Shown one piece after another: positions 18,143 to 28,839 of a DNA stretch of 64,000 nucleotides. The stretch is taken from NCBI GenBank assembly GCA_029212415.1, contig JARGOF010000006.1, forward strand, positions 113,818 to 177,817. Direction: 5' to 3'. The notes beneath the pieces were generated by a model. That model worked only from the letters and a program-made list of their open reading frames with translations. It searched no databases and was not told the origin of the DNA. Every line of letters begins with the position of its first letter. Position 1 is the stretch's first letter. The position numbers were made by a program, and so were the translations under genes. This stretch comes from Rhizobiaceae bacterium (lineage in GTDB: Bacteria; Pseudomonadota; Alphaproteobacteria; Rhizobiales; Rhizobiaceae).

Positions 18143-21100
18143 CTACTTCAGGCGGCCACTTGCGTGCGCCAACATTGTATAGACCTTGCCCGTATCCGAG
18201 GTCAGATAGGTCTGGGTTATGACTTTGTCGCGATCATTCTTTGCGACATCGGCAAGCAGCTTTTCAAAGTCGGCAATGTAGTGATCAACCGCCGTCGTGA
18301 ACTCTGGCTCCCTTGCATATTTGCTCTTGATCTCTTCAAAGGTCTTCTGTCCCTTGAGGGTATAGAGCCGGCGCGTGAAGATATCACGCTCGCCGCTTTG
18401 GTAACGACGCCATAGTTCCACCGACGCATCATGATCAATTGCCCGGGCGATATCGACCGACAGTGAATTGAGCGATTCAACGACCTGACGTGGGTTTCTG
18501 CTACGCGCATTGTTGCCTGAGCTGTTCGCCGCGCCGCGCGGTGGCTGGTTGCTCTCACCGTCTTGCTGCCGTGAAGCGCTTCTCAAAAGATCCCTGACCC
18601 AACCTTCACCTTGCTGCTTGCGTGCGGGGGTGGAGACCGCATCCGTTGGCGCGGGTACCGGTACCGGTGCAAGTGAGGCCTTTGACGCAGACTGCGTTGC
18701 CTTCTGGGTTGCTTGCTGCGTTACCTGCTGAGTAGCCTGCTGGCCCGACTGGCTGGAACTTTGCATGACACCCATGCCGCCGCGCAGGTCCATCCTGGAT
18801 TCAGAATTCTGGGATACCGGTACTTCGACTTGCGCTACCGGTGCCTCTGCGACCTTTGCTTCTGCAACGGGTTTCTCGACCACTTTCAGTTCAACAACGG
18901 ATGGTGCTGGTGTCGATGCTTCGACTGGTGCCGGTGCAACGGGTTTCTGTTTTGCCGGCTTGTCTTGTGGACCGGAGTGATCAAGCATGTGTGATGAATG
19001 CTCGACAATGGCAGACAGATCCTGCAGTGCCTTGATCTGCTCTGACACGGCATTGCGCATGGCAGCAGTGCTTTCACGGGTTTCTTCAGGAAGATCAAAT
19101 ATGCCCTTCTTGATTTCACTGCGTGTGCTGTTGAGTTCCTCGCGGATTTCATTGGCAGACTGGCGGATTTCATTCGTCGCGCCAGAGAAGCGGGATACGG
19201 CATCCTCTACAGCTTCACGGATCGCCTGTTTCATTGTGTCTGCAGTCGTGACCGAGCGGCTTTCCGTATCCGACAGCATAGCGCTGATGGTTTCGATAGA
19301 GGAGGAGAGGCTGCCCGACAGGGCTTTGGCAGAACTGCTTGCCCGTTCGCTGGCCTTACCGAATGCCTCTTCAACGATGGTTTCGAGAGAACGCATGTTC
19401 TTCTCGATTTCCTCGGAACGCGTCACCAACCCGGTGGAAAGACCATCCAGGGCTTCCTTGCGTTCTTCCAGAGTGTTGGACAGGCTTGATTGTGCTGATC
19501 CGAGCAGATCCGATGCCGAAGCCAGGACTTTGGAATGGTCGTCGAAGCTGCCGGCAATTGCACTCACACGGCCAAGAGTCTCGCTGGATATGGTGTCCAG
19601 CTGAGAAATGTTGGTCTTGAGTATTTCAGTCGAGTCGGCAAATATTTCTGCCGCACGACCCGCAGAACCAGCGAATTTTTCGGTTGTGCTGGTCAGGCGT
19701 GTATCCACCTCTTCAAGTGTCGAAGCCGTGCTGCTGATAAGGCTGGATATGGACGAATTGCTTCGGCCCAGTTCAGCAATCAGTTCGCTCACTTCCGTTT
19801 TCAGACTGTTGCCGGCGCTGCCGATGGCATCCAGCGTTTCCCGGGTGCGGGACGTCAATGCGTCAACAAGCGCAGTACTCTGAGACTGCAATTGTTCGGC
19901 ACTGGCGGCAGTGATCTCCTGGATATCTTTGGTGATCTGCTGGCCACGCTCTGCGTAGGCTTCAACCAGCGGCAGAGCCTGCTCGTCGATCAGCTTGGAC
20001 AGTTCTGTCGAGCGGCTGGACAGCATCGAGTTCAGCTCGCGCGTGTGCTCGTCCAGAGTGGCTCTGATCGAGTTGTTACGGGCATCAAGTGCTTTCTCGC
20101 TGTCAGCAAACTGCGAAACAATTGTCTGGGCCTGCTGTCCGACTTTTTCACCCGCTTCATGGGCCGCGTTGGTAATGGCGCTTGCAGCACCAAGAATACC
20201 GGATTCACTTTCAGCCAGATGCCCGGTCAGTTCGGCAAATTGCTTGTTCAGCGATTCTGTACGTTCAGCCAACCGCATTTCGACAGCATCGGAATATTTG
20301 GCCGCAGCCAGATTGAGCTGTGTTGAGAAATCGTGGCCAATGCCTTCCAGAGACTCTGCGGAACGTTTTGCTTCGGAATCCATCTGCTCGACGGTTTGCG
20401 TCACTGTTTCACGCAAGGTCGCCGCCATTCCCAGTGCACGGCTTTCGATCGTCGTATTGACACTCTCGAGGCCGGAGTCGAGAACATCGTTCATGATCTG
20501 CAGGCGATCCTGCATATTGGCAGTACGGGTATCAATCGTGGTGCCAATGAGTTCGACATTGGTCGCCAGAGTTGTGTCCATGGCCGCAACGCTGTCATCC
20601 AGTTTGGATGACATGGTCATGATTTCACCCGATAGTGTCTGCGCAATTCTCTCGTTGCCCGTACCCATCAAGCCTTCGATCCGCGCAGAATTGCTTTCCA
20701 GGGTCGCAGCAAGTGTCTCCGTGTTGTCGACAACGGAATGGGCGATGGAACTGGTGCCTTCACGGATCAGATTGTCAATCCGGTCAGCATTGGTTCCAAG
20801 TGTACTGGCCAGCATGTCGGTATTTTCGACGATGGAGCTGGCAATCGAACCTGCACCGTTGCGCAGGATGGTGTCGAATTGTTCGGCATTTTCTCCCAAT
20901 GTGCTGGAGATTGACCTGGTGTGTCCGGCAACCGAGTTGGCAAGAGATTCAGTGCCTTCACGCATCAGGCTGTCAATCTGGGAAGCATTTGCTCCAAGTG
21001 TATTGGATATTTCAGCCGTATGCGTTGCGACGGAACTTGCGATCTCGTCGGAGCGTTCACGCATGATGTTGTCGAGGCGATCGGTATTGGCTCCCAATGT

Positions 21101-24100
21101 CGTGGCAAGCAATTCCGCGCTCTGTTCAGCAGAACTCGTGATTGCCCCTGCACCCTCACGCAATATGGAATTCACCCGGTTGGCATTGGCACCCAAAGTG
21201 GTGGCCAGCATTTCCGCGCTTTGTGCGGTCGCACTGGTAATGCCACCGGCACCCTCACGCAAAATGGCATCAACCCGTGCGGCGTTCGACTCCATGGTCG
21301 TGGACAGCATATTCGAGCTCTGTTCCACGGAGTTGGTGATGGCTCCTGCACCTTCACGCAGAATGGAGTCGACCCGTTCGGCATTGGACCCGATGGTGTT
21401 GGCCAGCAAATTCGAGCTCTGCTCTGCAGAGTTGGTGATTGCTCCTGCACCCTCACGCAAAATGGTATCAACCCGTTCGGCATTGGATCCCATGGTGCTG
21501 GCAAGCAGCTCTGCACTTTCGGCGGTCGAAAGTGTGATTGAATCAACGCCTTCACGCAGAATGGTACTGACGTGATCGGAGTTGGCCCCCATGGTATTTG
21601 CCAGACGTTCAGCGCTCTCGGCTGTCGAAAGTGTGATTGAGTCAACACCCTCACGCAGAATGCTGTTCATGCGATCGGAATTGGATCCCATGGTGTTTGC
21701 CAGACGCTCTGCGCTCTCGTCGGTTGAAAGCGTGATTGAATCAACGCCATCGCGCAGAATGCTGTTCATGCGATCAGAGTTGGATCCCATGGTCGTTGCA
21801 AGCAGTTCTGCACTCTTGGCGGTTGATGTTGTGATTGATTCAACACCCTCGCGCAAAATACCGTCCATGCGATCAGAATTGGATCCCATGGTCGTGGCCA
21901 AAAGTTCTGCGTTCTGTGCGGCAGAATTGCTGATGGCGCCAACACCTTCATTCAAAATGCTGTTCACCCGTTCGGCTGTGGCACCCAGCGTACTGGCTAT
22001 GACTTCGCCATGTTCCGATACCGAGTTTGCGATGGAGCCGGTACCTTCACGCATGATGGTATCGATCCGCTCTGCATTTGAACCCAGCGTCGAAGAAAGC
22101 ACTTCTGTGCTGTCTGCAACAGATTTTGTGATGGCGCCCGTACCATCGCGCAGGAGACCGTCTATGCGCTCGGCATTGGAGCCAAGCGTCACGGCAAGCG
22201 CATGGGTGTTTTCCGTCACCGCCCGGCCAACTGCCGCAGCACCATTGTTCAACAGGCCTTCCAGCCGTTTGGCGTTCGAACCAAGTGTGTCGGACAAGGA
22301 TTGTGTTCCGTCATCAGAAACGGTGCGAATGGCCTGTGTGCCTTCACTGATGAGAGTCTGCAGTCTTTCAGCGTTTGAACCAAGTGTTTCAGACAAGGAT
22401 TGTGTTCCGTCATCGGAGACGGTGCGAATGGCTTGCGTGCCGTCCTTGATGAGGGTCTGCAGGCGCTCAGCGCTTGATCCAAGGGTGGATTCAAGTTTCT
22501 CGGCGCTTTCAGAAGCTGCATTGTTGATCGCAGCCGCTCCAAATCCGATCAGACCTTCCAGACGTTCTGCACCGGTGGTGAAAGTGGCTTCGAGGTTTTG
22601 CGCGTTGTCGACAGCAGCTCTGTTGATCGTATTTGCGCCATCCTTGATTAATCCGGCTATATTGCTGGTACTTGAATCCAATGTGGCGGCAAGTTCAGCT
22701 GTCCTTTCGCCGACTGCGCGACCAAGGTTTTCGGTGCCGTTCTGCATCAGGGCATCGACGCGGTTGGAGGTGTTTTCCATGGCCGTTTCAACTGCGCCGA
22801 CCTTGGCTTCCAGTTTCTGCTCGATTTCGCTGCTGCTGCTCGCCAGAATGGCTTCAAGGTTTTGCGTCCGCTCAGAGAGCGTTTGCGAAATGCGGCCGGC
22901 GTTTGATTTCAATATGCCTTCAATCGATCCGGTGCCACCAACAAGCGTGCTGTTGATGCTGTCAAGATTTTCACTGAGCTTGGCTGACAGTGTGCCGCTT
23001 CGCTCATCGAAGGTTGTGGAGAATTCCAGGACCCGTTCGTCGAAGGCCGTGTTGAGCTGCGAGATCGTGCTTTGCAGTCTCTCTTCAAAGAAACCGGATC
23101 GAACATCCAGATCGCTCATGGCATCTTCAGTGTAATGCTGAAGGCTCTGACGGAAGTTCACCGACTTTTCATCAAGCTTGGCATTGAGCGATTCAATGAC
23201 ATTGTCCAGTCCGCCGCTGAGTGCCTGTTCACCAACGCTCAGACTCTCATTGATTTCCCGGGTGCGGGTGACCAGTGTCTCATTGAGCTGACGTGCCCGT
23301 TCGTTGAGGATCGTATTGAGCTTCTTGGTGTTGTTGTCGAGCGAGGATGCCCGGGTTTCGAATTCACCCAGCAGACTTTGGCCATGCTCACTCAATGTGT
23401 CCTGCAGGGCTTCAAGACGGCTGTCAAATTCCTTTGCCAGAGCGCGACCCGAATTGCCGAATGACAACATCAGAGCTTCCGTCCGCTTCTGCAGCAGGTC
23501 GGAAACGGACTGTGTCAGATCTTCTGCCTGACCGGAAAGCCTTGTCGTGCGCGTGTCCAGCAACTCTGCAACCGCTTTGCCCGATGTGGACAGACGATTG
23601 GTGATTTCGTCGCCGGCGGTCTCCAGTTCTTCGCGCAGCTGCTCATGGGCGCTGACGATGGAGGCACGCACGCGTTCGGAGTGGACCACGATCGCTTCGC
23701 GTTCGTTGCTCAGGCCTTCTACAAGACTGCGCAGGCGCACTTCATTGTCTGAGTAACTGTGCTCCAGCGCATTGATTTCCGAATGGACAAGTGTTTCCAG
23801 CTCAGAGGCACGGGCGATGGTTCGTTCAATGCCTTCGTTGATCGCCGAGACTTCCCGGCGAACGGCCTGGCCAACGCGCATGATGTTGTCCGTTGCCATT
23901 GTTTCGGGTTCAAAAAGCCGAATGGCAAGTTCAGCCATGGATTTGGCGACGGCGCGCATTTCCTGGGCGCGGGCAATCATCAGACCGAAAGCCAGGAAAA
24001 TGAGAACCGGCAAAACGATGGCCAGCAAAGCGGTCAGATATTCGGGGTTGATCGCCAAATCGGCAAAAGAGTCGATTTCCCAAATTCTTGAGCCGTAAAT

Positions 24101-24637
24101 GAGATTTGTAAATATCAGACCGCCCAGAACCCAAAGGGCTGACAGGATATAAGTGGCAATTCTCGTTGAGCGGCCACCCTTACCGTCAAGTGTACGCATA
24201 ATTGCGGCGCGCGACTCCCGGCTGTCATCATTGGCTGGTGCAAATGATTGCTGAACAGGCCGTGCAACCGCTTTCGGCGCCTGTTGTGGACGTGGCTGCG
24301 GCTGAGGCTGTGGCCTGACCTGTTGTTTGGTCTGCGGACGGGCACTGCGGACCGGTTCAGCGCTGATCTTGCTTTCGGGCGAGGGCCTGGACGGCTGTGG
24401 CCGGTTCGCGATCCTGCCTGGCGTGGTCCGCTTGTTCATCGATGCCGTTCGTGCCGTTTCGCTATCTGATTTTGCAAGCTCGGCAGCGGCCGATTCAACT
24501 TGAGCCTCAAGTTCCTCAAAGGACTGCTCATCGGATGAATCCGCATCGTCGTCCCTTTCCAGGTCCAGACGCAAAGCGTCTTCCAAGGCCTTGAGAGGAT
24601 CTTCAACTGAACTGGTCTGTGCGCTTCTTTTTGCCAT
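18143..24637 (-). CDS. Giant coiled-coil growth-pole-ring-like protein (GPR/RgsE type)
   Basis: A protein of about 2,164 residues resembling the apolipoprotein A1/A4/E-domain giants of Rhizobiales, of which Agrobacterium GPR and Sinorhizobium RgsE are needed for polar growth. An acidic, then Pro/Gln-rich cytoplasmic N-terminus leads to two membrane helices (about 159-181 and 199-222). About 1,600 residues of helical rod follow, including 22 consecutive 33-residue repeats (about 621-1346). A Pro/Ala/Val-rich linker precedes a conserved C-terminal domain (VVESLNSLSVDIARAID to the end). The ATG at 24637, preceded by GAGG, is preferred; 24670 is also in frame. It is transcribed alone. The GPR assignment rests on size, layout and composition. 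Confidence 0.82.
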   Translation of the reverse strand: MAKRSAQTSSVEDPLKALEDALRLDLERDDDADSSDEQSFEELEAQVESAAAELAKSDSETARTASMNKRTTPGRIANRPQPSRPSPESKISAEPVRSARPQTKQQVRPQPQPQPRPQQAPKAVARPVQQSFAPANDDSRESRAAIMRTLDGKGGRSTRIATYILSALWVLGGLIFTNLIYGSRIWEIDSFADLAINPEYLTALLAIVLPVLIFLAFGLMIARAQEMRAVAKSMAELAIRLFEPETMATDNIMRVGQAVRREVSAINEGIERTIARASELETLVHSEINALEHSYSDNEVRLRSLVEGLSNEREAIVVHSERVRASIVSAHEQLREELETAGDEITNRLSTSGKAVAELLDTRTTRLSGQAEDLTQSVSDLLQKRTEALMLSFGNSGRALAKEFDSRLEALQDTLSEHGQSLLGEFETRASSLDNNTKKLNTILNERARQLNETLVTRTREINESLSVGEQALSGGLDNVIESLNAKLDEKSVNFRQSLQHYTEDAMSDLDVRSGFFEERLQSTISQLNTAFDERVLEFSTTFDERSGTLSAKLSENLDSINSTLVGGTGSIEGILKSNAGRISQTLSERTQNLEAILASSSSEIEQKLEAKVGAVETAMENTSNRVDALMQNGTENLGRAVGERTAELAATLDSSTSNIAGLIKDGANTINRAAVDNAQNLEATFTTGAERLEGLIGFGAAAINNAASESAEKLESTLGSSAERLQTLIKDGTQAIRTVSDDGTQSLSETLGSNAERLQTLISEGTQAIRTVSDDGTQSLSDTLGSNAKRLEGLLNNGAAAVGRAVTENTHALAVTLGSNAERIDGLLRDGTGAITKSVADSTEVLSSTLGSNAERIDTIMREGTGSIANSVSEHGEVIASTLGATAERVNSILNEGVGAISNSAAQNAELLATTMGSNSDRMDGILREGVESITTSTAKSAELLATTMGSNSDRMNSILRDGVDSITLSTDESAERLANTMGSNSDRMNSILREGVDSITLSTAESAERLANTMGANSDHVSTILREGVDSITLSTAESAELLASTMGSNAERVDTILREGAGAITNSAEQSSNLLANTIGSNAERVDSILREGAGAITNSVEQSSNMLSTTMESNAARVDAILREGAGGITSATAQSAEMLATTLGANANRVNSILREGAGAITSSAEQSAELLATTLGANTDRLDNIMRERSDEIASSVATHTAEISNTLGANASQIDSLMREGTESLANSVAGHTRSISSTLGENAEQFDTILRNGAGSIASSIVENTDMLASTLGTNADRIDNLIREGTSSIAHSVVDNTETLAATLESNSARIEGLMGTGNERIAQTLSGEIMTMSSKLDDSVAAMDTTLATNVELIGTTIDTRTANMQDRLQIMNDVLDSGLESVNTTIESRALGMAATLRETVTQTVEQMDSEAKRSAESLEGIGHDFSTQLNLAAAKYSDAVEMRLAERTESLNKQFAELTGHLAESESGILGAASAITNAAHEAGEKVGQQAQTIVSQFADSEKALDARNNSIRATLDEHTRELNSMLSSRSTELSKLIDEQALPLVEAYAERGQQITKDIQEITAASAEQLQSQSTALVDALTSRTRETLDAIGSAGNSLKTEVSELIAELGRSNSSISSLISSTASTLEEVDTRLTSTTEKFAGSAGRAAEIFADSTEILKTNISQLDTISSETLGRVSAIAGSFDDHSKVLASASDLLGSAQSSLSNTLEERKEALDGLSTGLVTRSEEIEKNMRSLETIVEEAFGKASERASSSAKALSGSLSSSIETISAMLSDTESRSVTTADTMKQAIREAVEDAVSRFSGATNEIRQSANEIREELNSTRSEIKKGIFDLPEETRESTAAMRNAVSEQIKALQDLSAIVEHSSHMLDHSGPQDKPAKQKPVAPAPVEASTPAPSVVELKVVEKPVAEAKVAEAPVAQVEVPVSQNSESRMDLRGGMGVMQSSSQSGQQATQQVTQQATQKATQSASKASLAPVPVPAPTDAVSTPARKQQGEGWVRDLLRSASRQQDGESNQPPRGAANSSGNNARSRNPRQVVESLNSLSVDIARAIDHDASVELWRRYQSGERDIFTRRLYTLKGQKTFEEIKSKYAREPEFTTAVDHYIADFEKLLADVAKNDRDKVITQTYLTSDTGKVYTMLAHASGRLK
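20600..22777 (-). repeat. 22 tandem 99-bp coding repeats (33-residue units)
   Basis: The middle of the giant gene is built of 22 end-to-end units of exactly 33 codons. The pattern is GSNAERVDxILREGxGAI followed by a variable stretch and a closing LLATTL/M. Central units (about 9-17) are nearly identical; outer ones have diverged. No unit is shorter or longer, so the frame and the helical phase (3 x 11 residues, hendecad-like) are kept throughout. This suggests growth by unequal crossing-over in the middle with selection for constant phase. Confidence 0.9.
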
Positions 24638-24670
24638 TTTGATCAATGCCTCGTACTCTGAACCAAACAT

Positions 24671-25057
24671 CCCGGGACATAACCTGGGTAACCGGTCCGG
24701 TTATCCGGAAGGAGTGATCTTTGCCGACTTTTTTGTGTGATTTTCCGGTTCGAACAGAACCGCCAATCACACCAACACCCCTCACGCGCAGCCTTACCAG
24801 GGCAAGAACTGTGCGTGCCAGCGCTCATTTGTTGCATACATATGGTTACGAAACAAATTCTATAGCGCCAAGAAAGGGTTTGCTTGCTTAATGAACTATG
24901 ACGTTGATTGATGCTTTCGTCAAAATTCGCTTTGTTTCCGGCGTTTACCATGCGTTAACCATATATACAAATATCTCGGCGTTTGATGACCGCTATTAAT
25001 CCGATCCGCAGGATTCTGCTGTGCAGTGCACTTTATACCATTGGGAAAGGGTAAATT
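24671..25057. promoter_or_regulatory. Divergent promoter region of the GPR-like and Hpt-like genes
   Basis: This 387-bp gap lies between two genes read away from each other, so it must carry both promoters. It is more AT-rich than its surroundings and holds a CGTTAACCAT sequence near 24953, which resembles a CtrA half-site (TTAACCAT). No full TTAA-N7-TTAA site was seen. No small gene is supported. Confidence 0.45.
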
Positions 25058-25438
25058 ATGGCAATGCAGCAGGAATTCTTCGAAGCTCCACAACATTCGT
25101 TAAAATGCAATCCATCGCGCGCGCGGCCCATTGATCTGGTGCATTTGGCGCGCAGCACCAGGGGAAACAAGGAAACGGAAACGACGGTTCTGGGTCTTTT
25201 TGCCCGTCAGGCCAGACAATGCGTCAACCAGCTGTGTGAAACAGGGCAGGGGACAAAAAATGCCGATCCGGTTGCAGCCGTTCAGGCATTGCGCGGGTCT
25301 GCATCCAACGTGGGCGCATTCTGTGTGTCGCACGCTGCAGAGAGCCTTGAAAAGGATCCCCGGGACCAATTGTTGAATGAGGCACTGACCGATGCCGTTG
25401 TTGAGGTCGAGAATTTCATATCCGGGTTGTCGCGATAG
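25058..25438 (+). CDS. Hpt-like protein lacking the phosphorylatable histidine
   Basis: A 126-residue helical protein with the layout of single-domain histidine phosphotransfer proteins: DLVHLARSTRGNKETETTVLGLFARQA, then the active-site helix VQALRGSASNVGAF. In working Hpt domains that helix reads xHxLKGSA; here the His position is Gln and the Lys is Arg. It therefore probably cannot relay phosphate and may bind a receiver or kinase as a regulator. It is followed by the ferredoxin gene after 125 bases, on the same strand. Confidence 0.7.
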   Translation: MAMQQEFFEAPQHSLKCNPSRARPIDLVHLARSTRGNKETETTVLGLFARQARQCVNQLCETGQGTKNADPVAAVQALRGSASNVGAFCVSHAAESLEKDPRDQLLNEALTDAVVEVENFISGLSR

Positions 25439-25563
25439 TGTCCCGATTTTTTGCAGAATTGCTTCAAATGACAAGAGTGATGACAAGAATTACCCTGTAG
25501 TCCTTGACTTCCCCGTCAGTCTCTTTAACTCCGCATTGTTGTTACACGTGCGGAGCCTGACTT

Positions 25564-25884
25564 ATGACAAAACTGACAATCGTTGCCCATGATGGCGTGA
25601 ATTTTGATATTGATGCCGAAGACGGGTCGACGGTCATGGAAAATGCTGTCCGCAATTCCGTCCCCGGCATCGAGGCCGAATGCGGTGGTGCCTGTGCCTG
25701 TGCCACCTGTCATGTCTATGTTGATGACGCCTGGGCCGAAAAAGTCGGTTCACCGCAGGTCATGGAAGAAGACATGCTCGATTTTGCCTATGATGTGCGG
25801 CCGACATCGCGGCTGTCCTGTCAGATAAAGGTTACGCCTGAACTTGACGGCCTGATCGTACATGTGCCGGAACGCCAGGCTTGA
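25564..25884 (+). CDS. 2Fe-2S ferredoxin, adrenodoxin type
   Basis: A 106-residue electron carrier. The cluster ligands are C-x5-C-x2-C in [11 protein letters not shown] and a fourth Cys in RLSCQI, the spacing of vertebrate-type [2Fe-2S] ferredoxins (FdxB-like). The protein ends in the usual VHVPE stretch. A ferredoxin-NADP reductase-like flavoprotein follows 50 bases later and is its natural partner. Such ferredoxins serve cytochrome P450s, Fe-S assembly or ring hydroxylases; no such partner is encoded nearby. Confidence 0.93.
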   Translation: MTKLTIVAHDGVNFDIDAEDGSTVMENAVRNSVPGIEAECGGACACATCHVYVDDAWAEKVGSPQVMEEDMLDFAYDVRPTSRLSCQIKVTPELDGLIVHVPERQA

Positions 25885-25910
25885 ATTTGATGCAACAGGC
25901 CGGACATTGA

Positions 25911-26960
<1,050 letters not shown>

Positions 26961-26972
26961 GGGTTGATCCAG

Positions 26973-27884
26973 ATGACGCAATCGCATCAGGAACCCTCTG
27001 GATCCCGGTTTATACCGGTGGCGCGCACCTGGCGGCTGGCGCATGATCGCACGCTGCAGCTTGGGCCCAGGGGATACATCAAGGCTGTCGTCAATGTGAC
27101 GCCGGATTCGTTCTCCGATGGCGGTCGTTTTGACTCGGTCGTCTGTGCTGTCGAAGCGGCCCAGGAAATGGCAGGAGAGGGTGCTGCCATTATCGATATC
27201 GGAGGCGAATCCACGCGTCCGGGTGCCGGGGCGGTTGATGCGCAAACAGAGCAGGCGCGTGTGCTGCCGGTCATCGAAATGCTGGCTCAGCGCAGCAATG
27301 TACTGATATCGGTGGATACCTATCGAGCCCAAACAGCCAGGCTCGCCATTGAGGCAGGGGCTCATATTGTCAACGATGTCTGGGGTTTGCAGAAGGACCC
27401 TGAAATGGCGGCAATCGTGGCGCAATGCAAAGCCGGTATATGCATCATGCATACGGGCCGCGAACGCACCAAGGCGGCCGACGTGATCGAAGACCAATTG
27501 TTGTTTCTGCGGCAATCTTTGAAAATTGCGGAGGCTGCGGGTATTGACGATGAGGCGATCACACTCGACCCGGGTTTCGGTTTTGCCAAGGATACAGACG
27601 AAAATCTTGAGCTGATGGCACGGTTCGCCGAGTTGCATGCACTTGGCCATCCGTTGATCGCCGGAACCTCCCGCAAGCGCTTCATCGGCGCCGTGAGCGG
27701 TCGTGAAACGGAAGACCGTGACATTGCCACGGCCGCGACAACGGCAATATTGCGTCTTGAGGGAGCTTCGATATTCCGCGTCCATGATATCGCTGCAAAC
27801 AGGGATGCGCTGGCCATGGCCGATGCCGTCCTGGCTGTCCGGGCGACGCTGGCAGTTGGTGACAAAAGGGACTCACAAAGATGA
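26973..27884 (+). CDS. folP: Dihydropteroate synthase
   Basis: A folate-pathway enzyme that joins 6-hydroxymethyl-dihydropterin pyrophosphate to p-aminobenzoate; it is the target of sulfonamides. About 303 residues in a TIM barrel, with signatures VNVTPDSFSDGG and IIDIGGESTRPGA, and later ISVDTYRAQ and GTSRKRFIGAV. An upstream in-frame TTG at 26964 is less likely. Its stop overlaps the folB start (ATGA), and folK follows, forming a three-step folate operon. Confidence 0.95.
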   Translation: MTQSHQEPSGSRFIPVARTWRLAHDRTLQLGPRGYIKAVVNVTPDSFSDGGRFDSVVCAVEAAQEMAGEGAAIIDIGGESTRPGAGAVDAQTEQARVLPVIEMLAQRSNVLISVDTYRAQTARLAIEAGAHIVNDVWGLQKDPEMAAIVAQCKAGICIMHTGRERTKAADVIEDQLLFLRQSLKIAEAAGIDDEAITLDPGFGFAKDTDENLELMARFAELHALGHPLIAGTSRKRFIGAVSGRETEDRDIATAATTAILRLEGASIFRVHDIAANRDALAMADAVLAVRATLAVGDKRDSQR

Positions 27885-28252
27885 ACACGACGTTTCGTAT
27901 CGGTCTGAAAAACTGCAGTTTTTTTGCCCGCCATGGGGTCCTTGAGGCCGAGCAGCAATTGGGTCAGCGGTTTTTTGTGGACGTGGATATGCACGTTTGC
28001 GCCGGCAAGGCCTTGAGCCACGATGATCTGGACAGCACCGTTGACTACGGCGTGGCCTTCCAGGCCATTGAAAAGATTGTCACGCAGGAGCGTTATCAGT
28101 TGATCGAGGCGCTGGCCTATCGCATAGGCAGCGGACTATGCGAAACATTCCCACAGATCAAAAGGGTCAGTGTCACAATTCGCAAACCGGGGGCTCCGGT
28201 TCCCGGTGTCCTTGATCATGCAGAGGTCTGTGTTGAATACATCCCTGAGTAA
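27881..28252 (+). CDS. folB: Dihydroneopterin aldolase
   Basis: A 123-residue enzyme that cleaves 7,8-dihydroneopterin to 6-hydroxymethyl-dihydropterin and glycolaldehyde. It shows the family elements CSFFARHGVLEAEQQLGQRFFVDV, DDLDSTVDYG and the KPGAPVPGVLDHAEV tail. It starts within the folP stop codon (ATGA), so it is translated by coupling. Confidence 0.94.
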   Translation: MNTTFRIGLKNCSFFARHGVLEAEQQLGQRFFVDVDMHVCAGKALSHDDLDSTVDYGVAFQAIEKIVTQERYQLIEALAYRIGSGLCETFPQIKRVSVTIRKPGAPVPGVLDHAEVCVEYIPE

Positions 28253-28262
28253 GTCGGATCCA

Positions 28263-28784
28263 ATGCCCGATGACGGTTCAGCCAAAATGCACAGGGCGTC
28301 GCTGGGCCTGGGTGGGAATGTCGGCGATCCGCAGGAAAGCATGGCGGCAGCTTTGAACCTGTTGAATGCGATGTCAGAAATTGACATCGTGACGGTCTCG
28401 CGTGTTTACAGGACGCCGCCCTGGGGCAAGGTCGATCAGGACTGGTTTTACAATTGCTGCGCTTTGGTCCGGACGTCTTTGACGCCCCGGCAATTGCTTG
28501 AAGCCTGTCTGGCAGTGGAATCCAAACTCAAGCGCGTGCGGCGCGAGCGCTGGGGGCCGCGTATCATCGATATTGATGTCCTGACCTATGAATGCCTCAT
28601 TGTGGATGAGGATGGTCTGGCTATTCCACACCCGCATATGCATGAACGTGCATTTGCATTGCTGCCGCTCAATGAAATCGACGGTACGATCATGGTTCGC
28701 GAGAAGCCCGTTTCACAATGGGCATCAGAGGTGGACGGAACGGGCATCGATCCTGCCAGCAAGGACGGATCCTGGTGGTTTTGA
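28263..28784 (+). CDS. folK: 2-amino-4-hydroxy-6-hydroxymethyldihydropteridine pyrophosphokinase
   Basis: About 173 residues; transfers pyrophosphate from ATP to 6-hydroxymethyl-dihydropterin, the step before FolP. It carries LGLGGNVGDPQESM near the N-terminus, SRVYRTPPWG, and the signature RERWGPRIIDIDVLTY; IPHPHMHERAFALLPL follows. The frame is open back into folB (to 28170), but the family starts just before LGLGGN, so the ATG at 28263 (or at 28287) is the likely start. Confidence 0.93.
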   Translation: MPDDGSAKMHRASLGLGGNVGDPQESMAAALNLLNAMSEIDIVTVSRVYRTPPWGKVDQDWFYNCCALVRTSLTPRQLLEACLAVESKLKRVRRERWGPRIIDIDVLTYECLIVDEDGLAIPHPHMHERAFALLPLNEIDGTIMVREKPVSQWASEVDGTGIDPASKDGSWWF

Positions 28785-28839
28785 CAATTGCCTGTCGTGC
28801 TCACATCACGGGATGATGCGTGCAATCCACAATGATACT

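Noticed and set aside
20600-22777. CRISPR-like look of regularly spaced repeats
   Set aside because: The units are 99 bp, contiguous and coding in one frame, with no unique spacers and no cas genes nearby.
19995-23135. Two long open frames of over 500 codons on the plus strand
   Set aside because: They lie antisense to the repeat region of the giant coiled-coil gene. Their repetitive Ser/Ala/Val-rich products simply mirror the 99-bp repeats; the minus frame has the real domain structure.
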